NCBI GenBank assembly: GCA_030745255.1
Contig: JASLOY010000038.1
Span: 1 to 9,603, forward strand
DNA: 9,603 nucleotides
Direction: 5' to 3'
From: Vicinamibacterales bacterium
GTDB lineage: Bacteria > Acidobacteriota > Vicinamibacteria > Vicinamibacterales > UBA8438
Shown piece after piece: positions 1-6,319 of the stretch. The notes below the pieces were generated by a model. It made no database searches. It saw nothing but the letters and a program-made list of their open reading frames with translations, and was not told the origin of the DNA. Position numbers and translations under genes: made by a program. Every line of letters starts with the position of its first letter. Position 1 is the first letter of the stretch.

Positions 1-2
1 GT

Positions 3-284
3 GATCTGGGGTTCCCGGTGCACGAGCAACCGATTCCGCGCGAGATGTTGTACGTCGCGGACGAGGCATTCTTCACCGGCACGGCGGCTGAGATCTCCCC
101 GATCCGGAGTGTCGACAAGATCGCCATCGGAGACGGCGCGCGAGGCCCGGTCACCGCCGCCATTCAGCGCCGGTTTTTCGACGTCGTCGACGGCAACATC
201 CCGGACACGCACGGCTGGCTCACCCACGTGTATCCGAGACACACCACGGCACCCGACGCGATCGCAACGGCCAACACCAGCTGA
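3..284 (+). CDS. ilvE: Branched-chain amino acid aminotransferase, C-terminal part
   Basis: This is the last 93 residues of a class IV PLP-dependent aminotransferase; the start lies left of the window. The family transfers amino groups between glutamate and the 2-oxo acids of leucine, isoleucine and valine in the cytoplasm. What shows it is the block REMLYVADEAFFTGTAAEI followed by PIRSVD and GARGPVT. This matches the IlvE C-terminal signature, in which the Gly-Thr-Ala turn contacts the substrate carboxylate. The catalytic lysine is upstream of the window and cannot be checked. Other class IV enzymes (D-amino acid aminotransferase, aminodeoxychorismate lyase) share the fold, but the GTAAEI-PIRSVD wording is typical of IlvE. 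The frame ends with TGA at 282-284, 24 bp before the pilT ATG, so the two are probably co-transcribed. Confidence 0.9.
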   Translation, partial: DLGFPVHEQPIPREMLYVADEAFFTGTAAEISPIRSVDKIAIGDGARGPVTAAIQRRFFDVVDGNIPDTHGWLTHVYPRHTTAPDAIATANTS

Positions 285-308
285 TTGGCTCCCGGAGCAA
301 ACGGCCGT

Positions 309-1463
309 ATGGATATCACCGAGCTTCTTGCCACGGCGGTGCAAGCCGGCGCGTCCGATCTTCATCTCAAGAGCGGCAACTCTCCGATGATGCGGCTCCA
401 CGGAAAGCTGTGTCCGATTGCCGAGGAGCATCGTCTCGAACCCGCCACACTGGAGACAATGGCGGCCGGGTTGGTGCCTGCGGGGCTCCACCCGCGGTTT
501 GCACGAGACCACGAGGTGGATTTTGCCCACAGTGTCGCCGGGCTCGGGCGTTTCCGCTGCAACGTGTTTCGCCAGCGCGGCACGGTCGCCATGGTCCTCC
601 GTGTCATCCCGATTCAGGTCAAGACGATCGACGATCTCGATTTACCGCAGGTTCTGAAAACCATCGCCGAAGAGGAACGCGGGCTCATTCTGCTGACCGG
701 CACCACCGGCAGCGGCAAGAGCACCACACTGGCGGCACTGATCGACCACATCAATCACACCCGCGCCGCCCACGTCATGACGGTGGAAGACCCGATCGAG
801 TATCTCCATCAGGACCGCCAGTCGATCATCAATCAACGGGAAGTGAACGTCGACACGCGCTCGTTCGCTGACGCGCTCCGCAGCGCATTGCGTCAGGACC
901 CCGATGTCATCCTGGTCGGAGAGATGCGCGACCTCGAGACGGTCGAAACGGGGTTGACCGCGGCCGAGACCGGACACCTTGTGATGTCGACGGTGCACAC
1001 GCTCGACGCTACGGAGACGATCAATCGTCTGGTCGCGGTCTTTCCGACACACCAGCACCGACAGGTCCGGATGCAGATTGCCGGTGTGCTCCGGGCGATC
1101 GTGTCGCAACGGCTCATTCCCCGGGTCGATGAGACCGGGCGTTGCGCGGCCGTCGAAGTCATGATCAACACCCCGTTCATCCGTGACTGCATCGTGGACC
1201 CGGAACGCACACACCTCATCGAAGGCGCGATCGCCGCGGGCACCTCCCAATACGGAATGCAGACATTCGACCAGTCCATCTACGGACTGTATGAGCGCGG
1301 CCACGTCACTCGCGACATGGCACTTCGATGGGCCAGCAACCCCGAAGAGTTCAAGCTGCGCCTCCAGGGTGTGACCGCGACCGGCAACGCCGCGCAGAGC
1401 GACATGGCCCGCGCGCCGAGCGGCGGCGACGAGCCGCCAGCAGTCACCCGGTTCGGAGACTAG
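309..1463 (+). CDS. pilT: Type IV pilus retraction ATPase, PilT/PilU family
   Basis: A 384-residue hexameric secretion-type ATPase that in this family drives pilus disassembly (twitching motility, DNA uptake) at the inner-membrane base of type IV pili. Visible motifs are the Walker A GTTGSGKST at residues 131-139, the Asp-box region DPIEYLH, the Walker B region DPDVILVGEMRD at 197-208 with Glu205, and the His box starting at His223 (HLVMSTVHT). The N-terminal ASDLHLKSG is the usual PilT opening. The C-terminal region reads IRDCIVDPERTHLIEG and then QYGMQTFDQSIY, where classical PilT has the AIRNLIRE motif, so this is a divergent or PilU-like branch. The last 30 residues look disordered (Gly/Ala/Pro). 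I chose ATG 309 because the protein begins MDITELL there and a GGAG lies at 294-297; an in-frame TTG at 285 is less likely. No other pilus gene is in the window, so PilT versus PilU cannot be settled. Confidence 0.9.
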   Translation: MDITELLATAVQAGASDLHLKSGNSPMMRLHGKLCPIAEEHRLEPATLETMAAGLVPAGLHPRFARDHEVDFAHSVAGLGRFRCNVFRQRGTVAMVLRVIPIQVKTIDDLDLPQVLKTIAEEERGLILLTGTTGSGKSTTLAALIDHINHTRAAHVMTVEDPIEYLHQDRQSIINQREVNVDTRSFADALRSALRQDPDVILVGEMRDLETVETGLTAAETGHLVMSTVHTLDATETINRLVAVFPTHQHRQVRMQIAGVLRAIVSQRLIPRVDETGRCAAVEVMINTPFIRDCIVDPERTHLIEGAIAAGTSQYGMQTFDQSIYGLYERGHVTRDMALRWASNPEEFKLRLQGVTATGNAAQSDMARAPSGGDEPPAVTRFGD

Positions 1464-1488
1464 GTGGCCCAATCAGGGCCTGTCACCT

Positions 1489-1974
1489 ATGTCAGAAACG
1501 CGAGAGCCGAGTGCCTACCAGATCGGCTTGCGTCTGCTCGCGCGGCGGGAGCTGTCGACGGCCCAACTCCGTGATCGGTTGACGCGGCGGGAGTTCGCCA
1601 CCTCCGAGATCGAGACCGCGATCGCGAGGCTCAGCCACGAGGGAGCGGTCGACGACACCCGGACGGCGCTCGCCTACGCCCGGCGTGCCGCCGAGGTGAA
1701 GCTCCGCGGCAAGAGCCGGGCCCGGCGGGAAATCGAGGCGCTGGGCATCGCCACCCTCACAGCACGCCGCGCCGTCACCGAAGTGTTCGACGAGATCGAC
1801 GAGCAGTCGGTGCTCGAACGTGCCATCGCGAAGCGGGTGCATGGCCCGATTCGCGACCGCGCCGAGCTCCGCCGGCTCAATCAGGCGCTGTTGCGGCAGG
1901 GTTTCCCCCCCGATCGCGTGGCGAAAGCGCTGTTATCGCGCGCCGGGCGAGACACCGCTTTTGTGGAAGAATAG
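1489..1974 (+). CDS. recX: Regulatory protein RecX
   Basis: A 161-residue small helical protein of the RecX family, which binds RecA filaments and modulates recombination and the SOS response. It has the tandem three-helix repeats of the family: the first around RRELSTAQLRDRL, the second around LSHEGAVDDTRTALAYARR with the characteristic Asp-Asp, and the third around GKSRARREIEALGI. Length is normal (about 150-170). The start is ATG 1489. The upstream region has no strong Shine-Dalgarno sequence, only a weak AGGG near 1475. It begins 25 bp after pilT and ends 4 bp before alaS. In many proteobacteria the order is recA-recX-alaS; here recA is not adjacent and pilT occupies the upstream position, while the recX-alaS pairing is kept. 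Confidence 0.9.
   Translation: MSETREPSAYQIGLRLLARRELSTAQLRDRLTRREFATSEIETAIARLSHEGAVDDTRTALAYARRAAEVKLRGKSRARREIEALGIATLTARRAVTEVFDEIDEQSVLERAIAKRVHGPIRDRAELRRLNQALLRQGFPPDRVAKALLSRAGRDTAFVEE
1965..1970 (+). promoter_or_regulatory. Ribosome binding site of alaS
   Basis: GGAAGA lies inside the last codons of recX, 8 nt before ATG 1979. It decides the alaS start: the same frame stays open back to 1820, but that extra 53-residue stretch is recX read in another frame and resembles nothing in AlaS. The placement suggests translational coupling between recX and alaS. Confidence 0.7.
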
Positions 1975-1978
1975 CCGA

Positions 1979-4675
1979 ATGACGTCCAGCGAGGTTCGCC
2001 AGAGCTTTCTCGACTTTTTTGCCCGCCAAGGCCATCAGATCGTGCGAAGTGCGTCACTCGTCCCAGTCGACGATCCGACGTTGTTGTTCACCAACGCGGG
2101 AATGAACCAGTTCAAGGATCTGTTCCTCGGGCGGGAACGGCGCTCATACACGCGCGCCACCACCTCCCAGAAATGCATGCGGGTCAGCGGGAAGCACAAC
2201 GACCTCGACAACGTCGGCCCCTCCTGGCGTCACCACACATTCTTCGAGATGCTGGGGAACTTTTCTTTCGGCGACTACTTCAAGATGGAGGCGATCCCGT
2301 TTGCCTGGACGCTCCTGACCGAAGTGTGGCAGCTGCCGCCGGAACAGCTCATTCCGACGGTGTTCAAGGGCGAGTCAGGGATACCGCGCGACGACGAGGC
2401 GCACGCCATCTGGAGCACGCTCGTCCCGGCCGACCGAATCGTCGAGCTCGGCATGGAGGAAAACTTCTGGGCGATGGGCGACACCGGTCCCTGCGGTCGC
2501 TGCTCGGAAGTGCACTACCACCGTGGTGACGAGCTCCCGTGCCACGAACCGATCTGCCGTGGCATCGACTGCAGTTGCGACCGCTACGTCGAGATCTGGA
2601 ATAACGTGTTCATGGAGTTCGACCGGGATACCGAAAAACGTCTGGCGCCGCTACCGGCCGCCTCGATCGACACCGGGATGGGACTCGAGCGGATCGTCGC
2701 GGTGCTGCAAGGCAAGGTCTCGAACTACGACACCGACCTGTTCGCGCCACTCCTTGGCGCGATTGGAGACCAGACGGGCCGAGTCTACGGCCCTCACACG
2801 CACCAGGCCTCTCCGGGTCATCACGATGTCTCCATGCGGGTTGTGGCCGATCACCTCCGCGCCATGTCTTTTCTGATTGCCGACGGGATCATGCCGTCCA
2901 ACGAGTGGCGCGGCTACGTGCTGCGCAAGATCATGCGCCGCGCGATGCGGCACGGCAAGAAGCTCGGCATGACGGGCCCGTTCCTCCACCGACTGGTGGA
3001 CGTCCTGGTGACCGAGATGGGTGCCGCCTACCCCGAGCTGGCCACGAGTCGCGACACGATCGCACAGGTCGTCCGCACCGAGGAGGAACGGTTCGACGCT
3101 GTCCTCAACGACGGGCTGCCCAGACTGGAGTCGGCCCTGGCGGCGAGTGCCGGAGGTGTGCTGCCGGGGCAGGAAATCTTCCGGCTCTACGACACCTACG
3201 GGCTCCCACTGGACTTCATCGAGGATCTGGCCGGTGAGCGAACGGTCACCGTCGACCGCGACGGCTTCGAGGCGGCGCTCGAGGCGCAGCGCATTCAGTC
3301 GCGCGCGAAGGCGAGATTTGGCAGCGATGGGGAGGATGCCTCATTCGTCATGAACGCGACACCGGGTCGAGACGACCTGGCCGACCAACCTGACGACTTC
3401 GTCGGTTACGAGGCCGGGTGCGTCGAAACTCCACTCATACAGCTGTTCGGCGAAGATCGGGTGCAGGTCGACCGGTTGTCAGCCGGTGAAGCCGGCTTCG
3501 CGGCACTCCGGCAGAGCCCGTTCTATCTGGAAGCGGGCGGACAAGTCTCGGACGAGGGTGAGCTGAGAACGGACGATGGCGCCAGGGCCGCCGTGAACGA
3601 CGTCTCCAGACCGTTCCCACGGTGGCCGCGACTGCACCGCATCACCGTCACAGCCGGCGCGCTCAACGTGGGACAGCGCGTGACGGCGGAAGTCGACGCG
3701 CCGCGCCGGGACGCAATCCGCCGCAACCATACCGCGACGCATCTCCTGCATGCCGCGCTGCGTAGACAGCTCGGCGCCCATGTCAAGCAGGCCGGGTCGC
3801 TGGTCGCGCCCGACCGGCTCAGGTTCGATTTCGCGCATGGCGCCCCAATCAGCCGTGACCTGCTCGACGCCATCGAGCGTGATGTCAACACCCACATCTA
3901 CGAAAACGACCCAGTTGACACCGAGGTGCGCTCGACCCAGGAGGCGATCGACGCCGGCGCGATGGCGCTCTTTGGCGAAAAATACGGCGAATCGGTGCGG
4001 GTCGTGTCGGTGCCCGGCGTGAGCATGGAGCTCTGCGGGGGGACGCACTGCCGCGCCACCGGCGACATCGGGCTGTTCGCGATCACTCAGGAGACCGGGG
4101 TAGCGGCTGGTATGCGCCGGATCGAGGCGGTCACGGGCGCGGGCGCCGTGGCCCACGTCCAGGCACAACGCTCGTCACTCGACCAGGTGCTGGCCGCCCT
4201 GGGCGTTCCCGGAACACAGGCCGTGGAGACGGTCGAGCGGCTGACTGGCGAGACCAAGCGCCTGACGCGCGAGCTCGAACAGCTGAAGATGAAGGCGGCG
4301 CTCGGGACCCACAGCGGCGGGGGTGGCGACGACGCGGTCGAGATCGGCGATGCCCGGTTGATCGCACGACGCGTGTCGGGGCTGGAGAAGGGGTCGTTGC
4401 GCGGTCTGGCCGATTCGCTGCGTGACCGTCTCGGGCGAGGAGTAGTGGTGCTGGCCTCGGAAAACGGGGACAAGGTGGCGCTGGTCGTGTCGGTCAGCAA
4501 GGATCTCACCGAACAGGTACACGCCGGGAAGGTCGTCAAGGCGATCGCGCCAATTGTCGGTGGCGGTGGCGGTGGGCGGCCCGATTTCGCCCAGGCCGGC
4601 GGCCGGCAGCCGGAGAGAATCGACGCTCTGTTGGCCGAAAGCCGCACAGTCGTGACCGGGATGCTCGCGGGATGA
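1979..4675 (+). CDS. alaS: Alanine--tRNA ligase
   Basis: An 898-residue class II aminoacyl-tRNA synthetase that charges tRNA(Ala); E. coli AlaS is 876 residues. All modules are present in order. The catalytic domain has the motif HHTFFEMLGNFSFGDYFK ending near residue 102, and DTGMGLERI as the class II motif 3 region. The editing domain has its metal-binding signature HTATH at 584-588 and CGGTH at 686-690, so the ligands corresponding to E. coli H564, H568, C666 and H670 are all kept. A coiled-coil linker follows. The C-Ala domain has GGGGGGRPD at 861-869 and then QAGG. In place of the usual loop after GPCGRCSE there is a Cys-rich insert: C188, C193, C198 and C200. The protein starts MTSSEVRQSFLDFF, normal for the family. 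No frameshift is seen. Confidence 0.97.
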   Translation: MTSSEVRQSFLDFFARQGHQIVRSASLVPVDDPTLLFTNAGMNQFKDLFLGRERRSYTRATTSQKCMRVSGKHNDLDNVGPSWRHHTFFEMLGNFSFGDYFKMEAIPFAWTLLTEVWQLPPEQLIPTVFKGESGIPRDDEAHAIWSTLVPADRIVELGMEENFWAMGDTGPCGRCSEVHYHRGDELPCHEPICRGIDCSCDRYVEIWNNVFMEFDRDTEKRLAPLPAASIDTGMGLERIVAVLQGKVSNYDTDLFAPLLGAIGDQTGRVYGPHTHQASPGHHDVSMRVVADHLRAMSFLIADGIMPSNEWRGYVLRKIMRRAMRHGKKLGMTGPFLHRLVDVLVTEMGAAYPELATSRDTIAQVVRTEEERFDAVLNDGLPRLESALAASAGGVLPGQEIFRLYDTYGLPLDFIEDLAGERTVTVDRDGFEAALEAQRIQSRAKARFGSDGEDASFVMNATPGRDDLADQPDDFVGYEAGCVETPLIQLFGEDRVQVDRLSAGEAGFAALRQSPFYLEAGGQVSDEGELRTDDGARAAVNDVSRPFPRWPRLHRITVTAGALNVGQRVTAEVDAPRRDAIRRNHTATHLLHAALRRQLGAHVKQAGSLVAPDRLRFDFAHGAPISRDLLDAIERDVNTHIYENDPVDTEVRSTQEAIDAGAMALFGEKYGESVRVVSVPGVSMELCGGTHCRATGDIGLFAITQETGVAAGMRRIEAVTGAGAVAHVQAQRSSLDQVLAALGVPGTQAVETVERLTGETKRLTRELEQLKMKAALGTHSGGGGDDAVEIGDARLIARRVSGLEKGSLRGLADSLRDRLGRGVVVLASENGDKVALVVSVSKDLTEQVHAGKVVKAIAPIVGGGGGGRPDFAQAGGRQPERIDALLAESRTVVTGMLAG

Positions 4676-4737
4676 CGGGGGCAGCCTCTAACGCGCTCGC
4701 CTGCGCGCCCCGATATGTACGGTATGGTGCGCACGTG

Positions 4738-5493
4738 ATGTTCCGTGTCCCGACTCACACGCTCGCGACCAAGAGACTGCTCGGCGGTCTCCTCGTCGCG
4801 ACCGTCCTCGTGGCCATCTCCGAAGCCGCCGAGGCGCAGATCTACTCCTGGCGCGATGCCGACGGCGTGCTGGTCCTGTCGGATACCCCGCGCGTCGGGG
4901 CGGTGACGACGGTTCCGGTGCGTGGGACGTCGGCGATTCGAGCGACTCGCGCCGCCCGGCCCGTTCCAAACCAGAGCCTCGATACGATCATTCTGCGGGA
5001 AGCGACCCGTCACGGCGTGCGGCCCGAGCTCGTACGGGCGGTCATCCAGGTCGAATCGGCCTTCAACCCGCGAGCCCGATCGCAGAAGGGTGCGATGGGA
5101 TTGATGCAGCTGATGCCGGCCACGGCGGCCGACCTGCACGTGACGGACCCCTACGATCCAGACCAGAACGTCCGTGGCGGCGTTACCTATCTACGCCAGC
5201 TCCTCGACCGCTTTGACGGCAACGAAGAGCTCGCTCTGGCCGCCTACAACGCCGGACCAGAAGCGGTGGCGCGGCATGGCAATCAGGTCCCGCCGTTCCG
5301 CGAAACCAGAAACTATCTCGACCGCGTCCGCTCGTCCACGACCGTCACGGACCGGGACCGATCGGCCACCGTGTCGAACGGCCAGACCATTTACAAGAGC
5401 TACGAAGTGAGAGATGGTCGGCGCATCCTTTCCTATTCGGATGTGCCACCACCGGCGCCACGCCCGGCCGCCGACGACGGCTCACAGCGCTAG
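4738..5493 (+). CDS. Secreted lytic transglycosylase (SLT domain) with DUF4124-like segments
   Basis: A 251-residue exported peptidoglycan lytic transglycosylase, a family that cleaves the MurNAc-GlcNAc bond with formation of 1,6-anhydroMurNAc. From ATG 4738 there is a clear signal peptide: basic start with K12-R13, a hydrophobic core LLGGLLVATVLVAI, and an AEA-Q cleavage site after residue 33. The mature protein opens with a DUF4124-type element (IYSWRDADGVLVLSDTP). The SLT domain follows, with catalytic Glu106 in VIQVESAFNP, then GLMQLMP at 121-127 and AYNAGPEAV beginning with A169-Y170-N171. Near the C terminus a second DUF4124-like stretch appears (IYKSYEVRDGRRILSYSD). The frame also has an ATG at 4672 overlapping the alaS stop (ATGA), which would add 22 residues ahead of the signal peptide. 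I prefer 4738, but neither start has a strong ribosome binding site and GTG 4735 is also possible. Confidence 0.88.
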   Translation: MFRVPTHTLATKRLLGGLLVATVLVAISEAAEAQIYSWRDADGVLVLSDTPRVGAVTTVPVRGTSAIRATRAARPVPNQSLDTIILREATRHGVRPELVRAVIQVESAFNPRARSQKGAMGLMQLMPATAADLHVTDPYDPDQNVRGGVTYLRQLLDRFDGNEELALAAYNAGPEAVARHGNQVPPFRETRNYLDRVRSSTTVTDRDRSATVSNGQTIYKSYEVRDGRRILSYSDVPPPAPRPAADDGSQR

Positions 5494-5513
5494 CACCGCC
5501 CCGGGCGAACCAC

Positions 5514-5942
5514 GTGCCACCAGAGGACGCTGCGATCGACCGTGCCCGACTTGATGTCTGGCTCGACGTCGCCTGTCTGTTCAAGACCCGGTCGGAGGCC
5601 CAACGGTACTGTCGTGGCGGCAAGGTCGACGTAAACGGTCAGCGCGCCAAACCGCACCGGACGATTCAGAACGGTGACCGGCTCTCGATAACGCGCCCGA
5701 ACGGCCGGCGACAACAGGTGGTCGTGCGGTCGCTCGCCACGCAGCACGTCCCCAGGGCGACGGCGAGGGCACTCTATGACGACGTCACCCCGGCGCCGAC
5801 CGCAGCCGAGCTCGAGCTATTCCGTCTCGGTGGCTCACCGGGCGGCCCACCTCGCCCGGGTTCCGGACGCAGCGCAACCGAGACGCCCTCGAGACCGGAC
5901 AAGCGGCAACGCCGCTCATTGCGGCGACTGAAGGACCGGTAA
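5514..5942 (+). CDS. hslR: Hsp15-type S4 RNA-binding protein
   Basis: A 142-residue protein of the Hsp15/HslR family. E. coli Hsp15 binds free 50S subunits carrying nascent chain-tRNA and helps recycle stalled ribosomes. The S4 RNA-binding domain runs from about residue 10 to 60: RLDVWLDVACLFKTRSEA, then GGKVDVNGQRAKPHRTI and NGDRLSI. These line up with the E. coli sequence blocks RLDKWLW, FYKTR and GGKVHYNGQRSKP. The tail is rich in basic residues (RPDKRQRRSLRRLKDR), as in E. coli Hsp15. One departure is LDVWLDVA where most members have LDKWLW. The start is GTG 5514, the only start codon upstream of the S4 domain in this frame; the ribosome binding site is weak. It follows the transglycosylase by 20 bp and may share its transcript. 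Confidence 0.88.
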   Translation: MPPEDAAIDRARLDVWLDVACLFKTRSEAQRYCRGGKVDVNGQRAKPHRTIQNGDRLSITRPNGRRQQVVVRSLATQHVPRATARALYDDVTPAPTAAELELFRLGGSPGGPPRPGSGRSATETPSRPDKRQRRSLRRLKDR

Positions 5943-5975
5943 AGGCCGCCACGCGACGCCCCAACCGTCCTCAGG

Positions 5976-5984
5976 TGCTATACT
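5976..5984 (+). promoter_or_regulatory. Extended -10 promoter of rpsT
   Basis: TGCTATACT is an extended -10 element: TG, one base, then TATACT at 5979-5984, one base from the TATAAT consensus. It lies 62 bp before the rpsT start, in an otherwise GC-rich sequence. No good -35 hexamer is seen 17 bp upstream, which is common for extended -10 promoters. A transcript would begin near 5991. Confidence 0.6.
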
Positions 5985-5994
5985 GAAGGGTCGA

Positions 5995-6016
5995 CTGGCC
6001 GGTCAGGGCCGGCTGG
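5995..6016 (+). promoter_or_regulatory. Hairpin in the rpsT leader
   Basis: CTGGCCGG (5995-6002) can pair with CCGGCTGG (6009-6016) around a 6-nt loop TCAGGG. The stem has six Watson-Crick pairs and two G-U pairs. It sits at the predicted 5' end of the rpsT message and leaves the AAAGGA ribosome binding site free. It could stabilise the mRNA or take part in S20 autoregulation; this is inference. Confidence 0.4.
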
Positions 6017-6027
6017 CACCAAGAAGC

Positions 6028-6035
6028 GGAAAGGA
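6028..6035 (+). promoter_or_regulatory. Ribosome binding site of rpsT
   Basis: GGAAAGGA ends 11 nt before TTG 6047. It supports the unusual TTG start, since no ATG or GTG in frame would give the complete, conserved S20 N terminus. Confidence 0.7.
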
Positions 6036-6046
6036 ACCACGACGTT

Positions 6047-6313
6047 TTGGCCAATCACAAAAACACGTTGAAGGCGCACAGACAGGATCTCGTCCGACGT
6101 GCGCGGAACCGGGGGATGCGAACCCGGCTGCGCCGCGCGTTGAAGTCGCTACGTGCGGCAATCGACCAGGGCAGAACCGACGAAGCGCGATCGGTTCTCA
6201 ACGGCACCGTCTCGCTGATCGACAAGATGTCCGCCAAGGGCATCATCCACGACAACACTGCGGCGCGATACAAATCTCGGCTTGCCAAGCGGCTCGCTGG
6301 CGCGGCGAGTTAA
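6047..6313 (+). CDS. rpsT: 30S ribosomal protein S20
   Basis: An 88-residue primary 16S rRNA-binding protein of the small subunit. It begins MANHKNTLKAHRQDLVRRARNR, close to the typical S20 opening (MANxxSAxKR...R.RNR). It continues as a long basic helix pair (MRTRLRRALKSLRAAI, then SLIDKMSAKGIIHDNTAARYKSRLAKRL), where the last block matches the family signature around HKNxAARxKSRL. Length is standard (85-90). The start codon is TTG, which is also used by E. coli rpsT and there linked to autoregulation. The gene has its own promoter and leader. It converges with holA: its TAA ends 6 bp before the holA stop, and a perfect 10-bp palindrome GAGTTAACTC (6307-6316) spans the stop, too short and AT-poor to be a terminator. 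Confidence 0.96.
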   Translation: MANHKNTLKAHRQDLVRRARNRGMRTRLRRALKSLRAAIDQGRTDEARSVLNGTVSLIDKMSAKGIIHDNTAARYKSRLAKRLAGAAS

Positions 6314-6319
6314 CTCAGT

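Noticed and set aside
1820..1978. 53-codon N-terminal extension of alaS
   Set aside because: It is recX read in another frame; AlaS homology and a GGAAGA site both place the start at ATG 1979.
3479..4168. Long antisense open frame opposite alaS (229 codons)
   Set aside because: High-GC shadow of alaS, whose motifs are complete on the + strand; no recognisable domain or start signal. The same holds for the long antisense frames at 642-1472 and 4087-5139.
4714..4728. TATGTA and TATGGT upstream of the transglycosylase as possible -10 elements
   Set aside because: No matching -35 hexamer or TG extension was found, and the likely 5' neighbour alaS reads in the same direction, so a separate promoter is not supported.
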